Shown here in pieces: positions 48,655 through 60,348 of a stretch of DNA of 64,000 nt. The notes under the pieces were generated by a model. It ran no database searches. It saw nothing but the letters and a program-made list of their open reading frames with translations, and had not been told where the DNA came from. Within the stretch, counting starts at the first letter, position 1. Each line of letters opens with the position of its first letter. The DNA is from Blasia pusilla (taxonomy: Eukaryota; Marchantiophyta; Marchantiopsida; Blasiales). The translations under genes were made by a program, and so were the position numbers. The stretch spans positions 41,664,001 to 41,728,000 of the forward strand of contig CM114273.1 in assembly GCA_050084515.1 (NCBI GenBank), read 5' to 3'.

Positions 48655-50290
48655 GAGTCATTATGGTTCATTAGTGGAGGTGTTGATGACGTGGGTACTC
48701 AATCAAGATGAGAGTTTTAGGCTTTATGTGATCGAGGGTTGATAGATCACCACTCCATGTCAAGGGATCACCTTAAGACAAATGGGTTGGCAGAGAAATT
48801 AGTACAAACAATGAAGTGAGGGTTACAAGAGGATGGCTTCTAGTAAGAACATCTAGGGAGTGGGACTTATAGTTTCCATGGTTGGCCATGAGGCATTACT
48901 TTAGTCGATCGTTTGGAAACCTTGGTGTCATTTTCACCATAATGTTTGCTTTATGGGAAAGAGCCCAACTTACCAATAGCTATTCGAAATGCCATGGCAC
49001 ACTTTTTGGACTTTAACGACTCACATGTATGGATGCGAGCATGTTCTTGGAGGAACACTTACTTTTGTAGAGCAAGGCCGCAAGGCCCATGGCATTTGAA
49101 AAAAAATTCATGTGCATACACATCGCTCGACAATCCATATTTCTGATCACATCTACATAACCAACATCATCAATCTTCCCAAAAAATAGGTAGTTTGATA
49201 CATAACAAAAAACAAGAATGCATGTACATCAAGACTACACAACAAAATCAAAGTAAAAATAGCTTTCCAAATCCACCGAATCTACATCAGCATATTGAGA
49301 CACATCCACTCTTTGCCATAAGGCAATCCAAATTCTAGCACTCAAGCTCCTAACAAACACTAACTCCATGAGTGCTATAAATGCTCAACATGATAAAGAT
49401 GGCTTGTGAAAGTCATATATCTCACTTATATATCCTTGGGACGAGCCAAAAGTTCTTTTCCTCCAAACGTAGACCAAAAAAAATATAACTTGTGCGCACA
49501 TGTTTATAAGGATTCGGGACCATTGACAAAGTCAACGAGTCATGTGGCCCAAAATAATAGAAGAGAGGAAGTATTGCAAAAAAACTCTGTAAAATAGAGT
49601 TTTCGCCAACCTCATCCAACGCCTTGGGAGAAAGTTATGCCTGAATAGCTCATTGACTCTCTATGCCCTCGACACGATAGAACTCTACATATATGTCAAC
49701 AAACTAAGATGTGACAACTTAGCTATTACTCTCAACATAGGGATATATTGAGACATATAACCATTCATGGAGGAGACTATTATCCAAGAATTAAGAGATT
49801 CCATCTTGGAGATTATGTCTTCTTAAAACAGATGACATTGACGGCGCTAGACTACTCCCAGGCGCACAATTTTTCACTTGTGTGAGATAATACCTACAAG
49901 AGTCCTTATGTTGGAGGAACAAGATGATATAATTTGGAAGGATCATATTCGGTTTAGAATATGAGAACATCTCTTGAACAAGAATGGGAGAGTATGTAAG
50001 ATCTTGGTAGTGGTACCTAGTGGCTTGGAGTGTAATTACGTGGACATGTGAGGAATTTTTTGCCATGTTCATTTATTCTGATTTTTGTAGAGGATGGAAT
50101 ATGTTGTGCTCAATTCCCGCTTCCCTCCTCCCCCTTCCCTCTCTGCTCCTCGCTTCATATAGTTCCCACTCTAGGATGTGTGTGTCTTAGATGTGTATAA
50201 GATATTAAGATAGTAGATTACATCATGTGGATGTGATAAGTGCTACCTAGAGTTAGCAAACCTAATTTCCAATTTAGGGGGGAATTTTGT
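48655..50290 (+). pseudogene. Ty3/gypsy retrotransposon fossil (integrase end and PPT)
   Basis: Near 48750 one frame reads IDHHSMSRDHLKTNGLAEK then LVQTMK, stop, GLQ, the conserved integrase stretch of Ty3/gypsy elements (HPQTNG/DGLAE...VQTMKxGL). MLYGKEPNLPIAIRN at 48946 matches the LLYGREPxLPI motif. Near 49810 LGDYVYLKRQ and LTALD match the post-integrase GDYVYL region. Near 50274 a purine run (AGGGGGGAA) just before TGTCAC resembles a polypurine tract and LTR start. DNA at 49140-49780 does not match the family and may be a later insertion. It is broken throughout by stops and frameshifts. Confidence 0.75.
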
Positions 50291-53200
50291 CACTTGTGTG
50301 GTCTTGGTCTGTACGTGTTGGTGTCTTTTATGAGTGTAAAAATTTAATTGTGTGTTTGGAATACCAACAATGTTTTGTTTGTGGATCTAAACATCAATGT
50401 AGATTATGTGGTGATGTGCATGTGCACAAAAAATGTTATATCATAGTTGACCAACATGTAGAGTTCTATGGTGTTGATAGTGTAGGAAGTCAATGGGTTA
50501 TTTGGGAATAATTTCATTTTGAGTTATGAAATCAGGTTGGCTACATTTTCATTCCTTTAGGATCTCTTTTCTCAAAATATCTTTTCTTTTTCTTTTTTGG
50601 GCCATGTGACTTAGTGACTAAATCAATAGTCACTCGATAAGTTCGTAAGGCGCAGGTTACCATTTCTTGGGGGAAGAGCTATTTTGGCTCTTCCCAAGGA
50701 TATTAAAGGTGAGGAGAAGGATTTCACTAGCCTCCTTTCTCATGTTGAGGCATTGAAGCACTTATCCTTTTAGGCTTTAGTATAAGCTTGAGTGTTAGAG
50801 TCCGAATTTCCATATGATGAAGATCGATGTGAATTGATGACTACATGTAGATGTGTAGTCTTGGTGTATACTTTTATGTGTGTACAGATCTATCCATGTG
50901 GGGGAGATTAATGGTGTTTGTTGTGTTGATGTGAAAAATGATGCATATTGTGTAGCAATGTATATGCATACAAGACGGGGACGAGCTCCTTCTAGAAAAA
51001 AAAGCATGAAAACTCATTAGCAAACAGAAGGCGCAGAACATGGCAAGGGGGGATTGGAAATAGTTAAAGGGGCTTGGAGTAGAAACGACGAGGACATTGC
51101 TACAAATAAAGTAAGGGATATTTTTAGTGGTTTAAGGAGGAGAAATGTTATATTTGGTCTTTGTTATGATGATGCATACAAGGATAGAAGAAATGAATGA
51201 GAATTTATTGTGCCATTTACCTAATATAGCACTCTCTTTATTGGGATAAAAATATGGATTGGTTGCCTAAAAAATGAGAATATCATACATGTGAAGAATT
51301 TTGCAAGGTGGCAAGAGATAGAGTCTTCTAAAAATTGTCTAATGTAAATAATAGAATTATTCTTGAAACTTTGAAGCATTTCTATGGTCTCTTTTCAAAT
51401 TTTCCCTCGGCCCTCCAGTTTTTTTCTTTTCTTTTCGCATCTTCTACACAAAATTTTCTTAAATAATTTTTAATGAGTTTGGAAGGGATACAAAATTTTC
51501 TGTCTTTTTGGAAAATAATTTAAAACTTTTGTAGCAAAGATGTGGATGGGATACCCAAACAGGAGAATTTTCAGTGGTTTTTTTTCAAAATATTGAGAAA
51601 GATTTTTCTTTAGACACGAAGATAGAAAGCTAACAAGGTTGCATGGAAATGGACAAGTTTGAACATGTCCACGAAGATGCCGCCCAGGTACTTGCGGCCC
51701 ACATCCGAGTTTTCCCCTAAGCACGCGAGCCCGTAGCGCAGACTCGGGCTGGCCAAGTCCGCACCGGTTTTGTGGCCCGCACGCAACCTGCGCAAGGTCT
51801 GCAGGGCGGGTTCAACCATGGGCCCTTTTCAGGCCTATGCATGTCGTAGGTTGGTGCGGGCTACAAATTCGGTGGGGTTTTGACCAGACCGGGTCTAGGC
51901 TACGGGTTCAGGTTCGGGATGCAAGTACCCCCTCGCAAGTAGACACCATCTTACACAAACATGTCCGTGGACACCGACTTTGTCTATGTCCAACCCTGTA
52001 AGATGGTGGTGGCCCTCATGGGTAAAGGGAAGGGGGATTTCTTTTCCCACAAATTGAAGAAGGGACAAGTGAGTCTCAAGTGAAACTTTAAGTAATTATG
52101 ACATATGTTCAAAAGCTTCGGAAGTCAATTCTTCAATAGAAATGTCCAACCTGCAATGTACATGCAAGAAAGTTTTCAAATCGCATTTCCCTCACCAAAA
52201 ATATTTCTTCATAGAAATCAACAATAAATTGATTAAAAAATTTGCGTTGAGAAAATATCATGTGTATGCATAGAAAAGTGGAAAAAAAACCTATACCAGA
52301 ATGTAAAAAAATGCAAGATAAATTTATTTTATAAAATATCATCATTAATAAAAAAATTTATTAATCCCTCAGAAAAATATGAAAATATAGTACAAATATA
52401 TATAAATTTAAACTTTTTTTCCATTTTTTTCACCCAATGCATGGATTGAAAAAAATTAATGATGAGAAAATATTCTCTATATGCATAAAGAAGGGGGAAA
52501 ATGTATAAGAATACAAGATCCAATTCATTATAAAATATTATGATCAAGCAATAAAATATTATCATTAAGCAACGAAACTACGAGTCTCCTGGTGGAAAAA
52601 AAAAGGAAAAAAAGAAAAGAAAAAACCAACTACAAAGATTTTATCCGGTGAAATATTTAGATGCAAGCCATTAGCCATTTATTTTATCCCATGAATATTC
52701 CCAGCGTATTGGAACAACGCGCTAACTCGAGTTAGTGTGAATCTAACCACTATCCAACCGGAATACCAAGTTGCGTTGAGTCAACGTCCGCTAGGAAGAA
52801 CAGAACGCAGTTGCCTCGGGTGGGGTCCACGCGACTGCAACTTTCAAATGGAGTACAGGTAGATAATCGACAAAAGAGTGAATATCCATATTGATTTCAG
52901 AGAAAATAAACATTTATAATAAATAATTTATAATACATATTTGCATTGATTGTTTTCCAGGTTGGCTAATATATTGCTAACGCCTTTGACCAAAACTCCC
53001 CATTCTCAACTTGCCATTCATCCCAAAAATAATTCTTTAATTTAATGACTTGGAGCACAAGAAAAGAATTTCAATATTCTTCAACCAATAGTTGAGGGAT
53101 TTTATTTCCTATGCACTATATTAGTAATTATTTGATAAAAAAATTGTATTTTCATAATGATTAAATTTAAAGGTGTGTTTCTTAGAACATACTCTATGCG

Positions 53201-53750
53201 TTTATGGCCACTAGCTATGAAATTTACGACCTCTAAAATGGAGGATGATGATAAACAATTGGATATCAAGGGACTGGTGAGTAGGAAATGAGGTATTTGG
53301 ATGATTCAAACTCGATGGAAAAGACTCCGCTTGGTACCGTTCAGTGATTGTAAGTAGTAGTTTGTTTTGAACAAACTCTATAATGTGTACAACTCCTCCT
53401 TTTTTCTTATTTTGAGTGCAAAGTAAGAAAAGAGAAAGGATAAAATTTGAAATTGCAGAAACTTCTTTGCAAATATTGGATGGTTGCAAATTGGTTGCAA
53501 GTATGATACTCATAATTGTTGCACATTTTGATAGTTAGACTAACAATTATGGTGGAAATTGAAAAGTGGTGTTGTTTGGAAAAGGGTGACAATGTTTGTA
53601 AGTGTGGTGCAATTATTATATCTACTAGTAATACTACCTTCTTTTACTCATAATCCCAGTGCTTTTGCTATGGTTAACATTAGGCATATGTTAGTTGTGA
53701 GATATCGATACTCACTAATCAAAGCTTTAAAACAAAGAACAAGCAATATT
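50291..53750. other. AT-rich stretch, possible LTR remnant at its start, no gene seen
   Basis: The first few hundred bases may be an LTR of the preceding fossil. A GC-rich island at 51680-51920 interrupts otherwise AT-rich DNA. No exon or RNA gene is supported. Confidence 0.4.
51944..52008. repeat. Small fold-back with 12-bp perfect inverted repeats
   Basis: CACCATCTTACA (51944-51955) is exactly inverted at 51997-52008. The interior (AAACATGTCCGTGGACACC) resembles the end of the MITE family at 44449 and 61585, so this may be an internally deleted relative. Confidence 0.65.
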
Positions 53751-53754
53751 TTGC

Positions 53755-53850
53755 ACGATCCTTTTGCAAAAGCCAATATTCTAAACCAAGATCCTCTGCA
53801 AAAGCAAAATATCCTAAACCAAGATCCTTTTGTAAAAGCAAAAAAATGTG
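53755..53850. repeat. 33-bp tandem repeat, about three units
   Basis: Three units beginning GATCC and containing TTTTGCAAAAGC and CTAAACCAA follow each other at 33-bp spacing. They keep an open frame (repeating DPFAKANILNQ-like peptides), but there is no evidence of a gene. Confidence 0.8.
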
Positions 53851-54734
53851 CTTGTACTACAACTAGTTTGGGAGCCAAATATCTGCTACTCCAAATAGGG
53901 TGAGGGGTTGAGGATATGTGTGGAATAGTCAAATTAGAGTTTTTGATTATGATTTAGATCTCCTATTTGTATGCATATGATTGAGTCCAAATCTAGACGA
54001 TGATTACACTCCAAAAATCAACATATGTAGTTTTAGAAATTGTTAAAGTAGAGATTTTCGCAAAACATTATGTTTATTTCTTAAGTGGAATACCATATTC
54101 TACCATTAAAGCCACATCCACACTTTAAGTAGTGCAACTTGAACCCAACTAACTATATCTACAACTCTAATACTCTTGGAGCCTTAGCTATCTATGCATT
54201 TATGCCTATCTAGAACTTTAAATTTAATTTCCAGTTTTTTAAATTTTAAAAGAGTAATAAAATTTTCACCTTTAAATAATACTCAACTCTCCTAAAAGAT
54301 TTCACTCCTCCGTAAAAGTTTGAACAATACCTACTCTTCCCCTTTCACTCTTCCCACCAAAATAACATTCACTAACTAAATTCTTAGTTAATTCTTTTAC
54401 CCATCTATCTCTACCCATCTAATATGACTCAAATAAAAAAATTAAGACATGTTATCTATTTTGTCTTACTATCATACTATCTTGTCTTATTTTACTTATA
54501 GGTTTGCCCCTATAGATTAGTGGGCATGTGCAAGACACAAATTAACAACCGATAATTTAAAGTATCATAATTAACATAATTCTTTGAAAAGATTAAAAAA
54601 AATTCTATATTAAGTGACAAATATCTCTCTATTCTACACATGTCCTTTGGGTGGCATTGGATCTTGACACCTGTTCCCTCTAATAGTTTAGTTTCATTTC
54701 ACTAAACTAAACTAGATGAAAAGGAAGAATCTTT
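53851..54734. other. AT-rich intergenic, no gene seen
   Basis: No coding, RNA or element signal was recognised. Confidence 0.4.
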
Positions 54735-57700
54735 CAGCCGGCTCTAACTAATGTGACTTCTTCTCGGTTTCCTCCCCCCCTTCCTCTTTTTTGTTGTTGT
54801 TGGGCGGAGCTTGGAGGAGGGCTTGGCGGAGTTCTACGGGATGGTGGCGGGGATGGGAAGGAGACTGATGGTGGGATGGAGGATGGAGGGGGGTCGTGTG
54901 TTATATCAAAATGGAGATACCAACTTCCTCTATGTTTTGATCCGTAGCGTCGATCTTCTAGTGAAGTATTTTTCATTTTATTTTGTTTTGTAGATTTTTG
55001 TTGTTTTAGGGTTTCTCATGTAGGTATTAGGGTCCTCTTTGTTGTCTCGTTTTGTTGTAATGCTTTGAATGTTTCCAAGAAAACTCATGTTGTTATTCCA
55101 CACCACCCTTTTTTTTTTCTCTATGTCCTTATCGTGTAGCCACACACTTTCCTCGTTCATGTTTGACCCATGTTTTTCTCCCTTATCCCACTCTATTCGA
55201 TCATGGATGCTCACCAGTGCTTCATGCATCATCGCCTCGGGAGTGATTGAGGTCCCATCTTGGCAGCATCACAGGACTCTTTGAGACCCATTTTCCCTGC
55301 CCGAGGTTGTTTCATAGGATCCCCCATGCTATTCGGGATGAGCTTCGACAGTCTTTCATCCTTCCCTTATCTAGGATCACACTTGATCCTATGGATGAGC
55401 TCTCGTGGTATCTACTACTTCTCCTTCCACGATGGTGTCTTCGCTATACCCGAGGAGGGAAGGCTGGCCATAGAGAGGTTGTGGCCCGATTGCGGCGCTT
55501 CCGAGGAGGTGATTGGGAGTCTCTGCAGAGCGAGTTCGTGGCATATTCCAGATGTAGCACTCCACGTGGTTTCCTAGCGGACGATCTTGTAGCTGCCAGA
55601 TTGCGACGATGTAGGAGACTTGGGCGAGCCGGGGAGTACTCGCGAGCGGCTCGTGCGCTCCGCCCCATGGATATGGCTCCTCCTTCCACTGTTACCATCG
55701 ACGTCCTCCGGAGGCTACGCCCTCGTCCAGTGGTTGACATCCCAACATTTGTACGTGGCTTCCATCCTGATACGACCTTATGCCTAGACCCGTCCCTCTT
55801 TGCACGGGCACTTGGGCGTTCCCCCAGGATAGCAGCTAGAGGGTTGTCCGGTATGATGTACGAACACCTTCCCTCCGAGGACTCTGCTAGCGGATTTTCC
55901 GAGTTGCTTCAGGTTGCCTCTCACCTAGCTCACGGGAGAGTGCCAACAGCAGTAGCCCAGGTATTGGTAGTGGGGCGACTTTTGGCATTATCGAAGGAGG
56001 GTGGAGGGATCCGTCCGATTGCCACAGGGGAGGTGCTCTTGCGGTTGGTGAGTTGCACTATCGCTTTGCACTTCCGTGAGGCTTTCCAGTCACATCTGAG
56101 TCCGCACCAGTTCGGAGTTGCCACGCGAGCCGGTTGTGAGATTGTAGCCTTAGGTTTGAGGGCTTGTTTAGATATACATCTCGAGTGGGTGGTTCTCCAA
56201 GTTGATGTGGAGAACGCCTTTAACGTAGTGTCTCGGGCAGCTCTCTTCACGGAGCTAAGAGATGCAGGGGGTTCCATAGGGAGCCTGATTCCCTTCGTGC
56301 ATGCTTTTTATGGGGCCCCCTCGGCTCTCTATTTTCACCACGGTAGGTTCGAGGAGGAGGTCACGGTCTTGGAATCTGCTACTGGGACGCGTCAGGGTGA
56401 TCCCTTGGGTGGTGCATTGTTTGCTTTGGCTCATTATCGAGTGGTTCTTTCTACGGTGGAGGCTTTCCCGGGTTGCATTTTCCCTTCGTTGGCAGATGAT
56501 ACTCACATTGTCTGCCCTTGAGACTTGGTTGTTCCTGCATTTCAACACTTTTTAGCACAGTTGGCACACGTCGGCCTCGCGGTGAAGGTGGGAAAGTGCA
56601 AGGCTTGGTCTTCATTAGGCTTGTCAGCAGATATTCATTTACCCGACGGTTTTTTGAAACCTGCTGGAGGGCTTCGCGTCTTGGGAGTCCCACTCGGGAG
56701 CCAGGACTTTGTATCGAGTTTTGTGGCGGCGGCTCTTACCGAGGATCTTCTTCATGTCGACGATCTCACGAGGATTGGTGACCCTCAAGTAGCTTATGGA
56801 ATCCTCTCGTCATGTTTTGCCCGTAGATCTGGTTATCTGTGTAGAACCGTGTGGGCGACTAGCCATATTTCTTCCTTCTATAGATCCTTTGATAGAAAGA
56901 TTATGCATGCGTTTGGGGATCTTCTAGGACCCGGCTCATTAGAGTGCCCCGCGGGGGAGTTAGCTCGTAGACAGGCTTCTTGGCCGATTGCCTTTGGTGG
57001 AGTAGGTCTCATAGCGACTGAGTTAGTGGCGTCTTCAGCCTTTTTAGGGAGTTGGGCCACTGTAGTACCCCTCCTTTGCTCCCGATTTTTGGTTAGGGAT
57101 AGACCGCTACTTTTACATTACGTTTCCCAGGTTGAGGATGGTCTTTTCCCACTTCAGTCTTCACTCACAGCTTGTAGAGACTCCCTTCTTGTTGAGGCTA
57201 GAGTAGTTCTTCCAGCTTTCTCTTCCCTAGTTACCTCCGGATAGTCTGGGCTCCAATCTTCTTTGATGGAAGCCCACTTTGATGCATTGTTTAGAGCTAC
57301 TATGTCGGACCGGAATATCCCCATGGAGGTTCGGGCCCGTATTCGCTCTTGCTCCGGAAAGGGGGCAGGCTCATGGGTAGGGGCTCGTCCCCTCATCCTG
57401 GCTTTCCGCATGCACCACTTACCTACACTACAGCAATGAGGTTCCGACTGGGCCTGCCCCAACCAACGGTGGTTGGTTCGACACATTGCGAGTGTCGTCA
57501 GAGTCTGGATCCATTTGGTGTGCATTTGGCACGATGTCCAGTTGGGGGTGAGAGGATAGCCACTCACGATGCAATGCGGGATATTATGTTCTCTATTGCT
57601 CGGGAGAGTGGATTCCATGTACAAGGAGAGAGGCACTACTCCATGCGGGATTCCCTTATCCGTACTGATCTCTACATGACGAGGGAGTCTGAGGTGGTGG

Positions 57701-58250
57701 TAGCGGATGTTGTAGTGACGGATCCTACGCGGGAGGTGATGCGAGCCCAAGTGGTAGCACAAGGGAGATTGCTACAAGGAGCAGCGGCGGTCAAGAAGAC
57801 CCACATTTATAGTTGACTTCATGACGGACATCGATTTATCCCCCTAGCCATTGAGATGTACAGGGCGATGGGGGAGAGGTTTGACTCGTTCCTTACGGAT
57901 TGCGCCCATCATCTCCAATCGAGAAATGGGTTATCCTTAGCCAATGCGATACTTTATTGTAGGCAACGGGTCTCCATATCTTTGCAGCGCGCCCAGGAAA
58001 ATGAGCTTCTGCGATGGGCTCAGGCGGTTGGAGACGCCAATGCTAGAGGCCCACTTAGTAGTAGTCATAGTTCTTTAGGTGTTGCTGATATTGTCTCTGC
58101 TCTTGGTGATTTTGGTCGTTAGGAGGGGAGGCCCCCTTCTTTCTCCCCGGTTCCGGCCTCTTGAGATCTATTTTTTTGTCCTCCATGCCCCCTATTTTGT
58201 ATCGTGATGGGTTTCCCATCCTTTCTATATATATATATAAAATTCTCTTC
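54735..58250 (+). mobile_element. LINE copy inserted into a local repeat
   Basis: Left of the LINE, CCGGCTCTAACTAATGTGAC (54736) matches CCGGCTCTGACTAATGCGAC at 58944. Right of it, CTTTAGTTCTTGTGTGAGA and the following 170 bases match the continuation of the same repeat at 58975. The copy at 54735 plus 58253 is thus split by the intervening 3.5 kb, giving the probable extent of the insertion. CTTCTTC occurs at both junctions. The 3' tail carries GATGGGTTTCCCATC (58206-58220) then a TA run. The first 450 bases are not matched by the other copies. Confidence 0.65.
55260..58122 (+). pseudogene. LINE polyprotein, second subfamily, broken by three stops and a frameshift
   Basis: The frame is open from about 55260 to TGA 56519, then to TAG 57242, continues, loses one base near 57410 (compare CGTATCGCACC in the 20 kb copy with CGCATGCACC here), and then runs from 57349 in the shifted frame to TGA 57814 and on to the TAG at 58120. 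Landmarks in order: SWYLLLLLPRW, RT motif A DVENAFNVV, motif B GTRQGDPLGGALF, motif C ADD, knuckle CECRQSLDPFGVHLARC, and nuclease RTDL...ADVVVTDP. The N-terminal finger of the 26.6 kb copy is not recognisable. Third positions are much richer in GC than in that copy. Confidence 0.85.
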
Positions 58251-58252
58251 TT

Positions 58253-58460
58253 CTTTAGTTCTTGTGTGAGAGCCGGAAGCCTTTAGTTCTTGTGTGAGAC
58301 CTCACTGTAAGAAGCGATATCGCGGAGGCGCAGACGTCTATCCATTCGGGTCATATGTGGTCATCTCTTCCTGCTACGGACTCGTTTCGGTTTTGACTTT
58401 TGGAGCGCACGCTTCCAATCTTGCATTCGCACGATCGCCGTGCAGCACTTGCTCGCCGTT
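58253..58460. repeat. Local dispersed repeat, right part of split copy 1
   Basis: CTTTAGTTCTTGTGTGAGA is present twice (58253 and 58281), and the following 170 bases include CTTCCTGCTACGGACTCGTTT and TTGCATTCGCACGATC. All of it recurs at 58973-59155. Confidence 0.8.
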
Positions 58461-58943
58461 TTCACGGACTTGAGATAATCCACATGCGGCGTCATCTTGT
58501 GCATCTTCATCGCAATCGATCACCTTGTGCATCTTCATCGCAATCGATCACGAGTCTCACAAGCGAAATCAGAGAAAGACACGCACACGAAATCAGAGAA
58601 AGAAAGACAGACAGAGAAACGGGACACGAGTACTAACTAGTTTACTTATAAATCAAACTGTCTTTAAGGACTAGGAGTCAAGAAGAGATGTGATCCAAAT
58701 TTTTTTTTAAATGGCATTCTCCATAGTTGAATTTGAATGCACGCACTGATTTGAAAGTTGCCAAGCGTGTTAAGTTCGTGCGTGAGCCAGCTCTGCAAGA
58801 AATGATCCGAGGCAGTCGACATTTAACTATTTCTTAAGCCTGAATTTCTTATCCGATGGTAATTGCTGATGGCTGATTCGTCTTCATCCAGTTTCCGTTG
58901 GAAAAATGTTTTATGACGTAGCCTCACCAGCCGTCCATGAGAA

Positions 58944-59155
58944 CCGGCTCTGACTAATGCGACCTTTTCCAGGAGCCTTTAGTTCTTGTGTGAGAGCTCA
59001 CTGTAAGACGCGATCTCGCGCAGTCGGCGATGCCTGTTCATGTGAATTCGGCTCGTATTTGGTGCATACTCTTCCTGCTACGGACTCGTTTCGATTTTGA
59101 CTTGTTTAACGCACGCTTCCAGTCTTGCATTCGCACGATCTCGCCGTGCACTACA
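58944..59155. repeat. Local dispersed repeat, uninterrupted copy 2
   Basis: It contains in one piece CCGGCTCTGACTAATGCGAC, CCTTTAGTTCTTGTGTGAGA, CTTCCTGCTACGGACTCGTTT and TTGCATTCGCACGATC, which flank or follow the LINE insertion in copy 1. The 58461-58943 spacer is unique. Confidence 0.8.
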
Positions 59156-59766
59156 CAATAGGGATTCCAGTGCAAGAATAAATCCTCCTCTCTCTGTTCG
59201 TGTTGATTGCGATTGCATCCTCTTTGGAATAGCAGTGGAAGGCTGCTGTCTGTCTGTCTGTCTCTATCTATCTATCTGCAGTTGGACAGTGTACTCCGAT
59301 TCGAATTTGCAAGAAGAAGATATGGATCCTCACGAACTCATGAGTGCTAGAGTCGCGTACACTGTGTCCGAGGGATGGATCGAGGGGGATGGACAGCCGC
59401 GGTACTCCGAGCTTGATATTAATCTTTCATTTCGCTTCTAGAATTTCACGCGTTTCAGTTATTGTACAAAGAAAGGGTGGAGATTTCTCTTGGTCTATCA
59501 GCGTGTTTCTTGCTTATGGAGGGACATTGGCTAGAAACGCTATGATATGCACTCGTTTGTTGGATGTACGTCGTAGCAAATTGGCGCTATGTCGTGACAG
59601 ATTACGTGTTCATGTGACTGCATCAACACATAATTTATTTACATGTGGACTGGTTATTACACATCGACTCCGTGCGTACGTTGAGGCCGGTGCAGTAACC
59701 AGTGACTAATAAAACTTGTTTTCGTCGATATTGTGGCAACTTATTTATTATTTACTTATTTTGCAA
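59156..59766. other. Intergenic, TGTC/TATC microsatellite, no gene confirmed
   Basis: A possible start ATGGATCCTCACGAACTC near 59322 follows a purine-rich leader-like stretch, giving about 40 codons, but no family match, splice partner or continuation was found, so no gene is called. Confidence 0.35.
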
Positions 59767-59925
59767 AGATGGTTTATGTATGTTGGGTATTTACTTCATC
59801 TTCCATGATATTTTGCACAGATGGTTTATGTATGTTGGGTATTTACTTCATCTTCCATGATATTTTGCACAGATGGTTTATGTATGTTAGGTTTTTGGGC
59901 AGAGGACTCAATTGTCTATATTATG
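59767..59925. repeat. 52-bp tandem repeat, about 2.3 units
   Basis: GATGGTTTATGTATGTTGGG starts at 59768, 59820 and (slightly changed) 59872. The first two units are nearly identical. It is non-coding. Confidence 0.9.
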
Positions 59926-60154
59926 GATGGATGCTGTTCAAAATGGTTCAGTTTCTAAACTAGAGAAATGCTCTAATGAAATGGGGAACTACTTCTTTCT
60001 TCCTACTTGAATGATAACATGACTTCTCACTTGGAGTGCATTTAGTTTGAAATGTCGAGGAAGAGATGAGGGAAAAAGAGAGGGCCTCAAAAGAAAAACG
60101 AGTTGATGTCAATGCGATGCATTTATAATGTCATGCATTAAAAATGACTAATAT

Positions 60155-60348
60155 AATGCTATGCACGGGTGAAAATTACCCGTGAGAAAGGCATCTAGTT
60201 CGTTAATTCAAGTTCGGTTGTTTTGTTATGCTAATTTAGATCTTTCTTACATGTGTGATCACGGGAGGAGGCAAAAATATAAACGGAAGGGGATCCTCCC
60301 TCACAAGAGGAAGGATCCTCAAACCCCATCCTCTTTTAATTATATAGA
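60155..60348 (-). mobile_element. Short Helitron, minus orientation, possible composite
   Basis: The minus-strand 5' end TCTATATAATTAAAAGAGG at 60330-60348 is clear and followed by ATGGGGTTTGAGGATCC. The left side has a strong hairpin CACGGGTGAAAATTACCCGTG (60164-60184) with CTAG 11 bases beyond (60195-60198), which reads as a plus-strand Helitron end. The left part may therefore be a second, abutting element. Confidence 0.55.

Noticed and set aside
50287-50511. Small zinc-finger protein (CFVCGSKHQCRLCG)
   Set aside because: The Cys pairs are suggestive, but the frame starts in a probable LTR, is short and has no family match or neighbouring exons.
53559-53903. 114-codon open frame containing the 33-bp repeats
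   Set aside because: The frame stays open only because the repeat length is a multiple of three, and it has no other coding evidence.
59322-59441. First exon of a gene beginning MDPHELMSARVAY
   Set aside because: About 40 codons with no recognisable family and no credible downstream exon.
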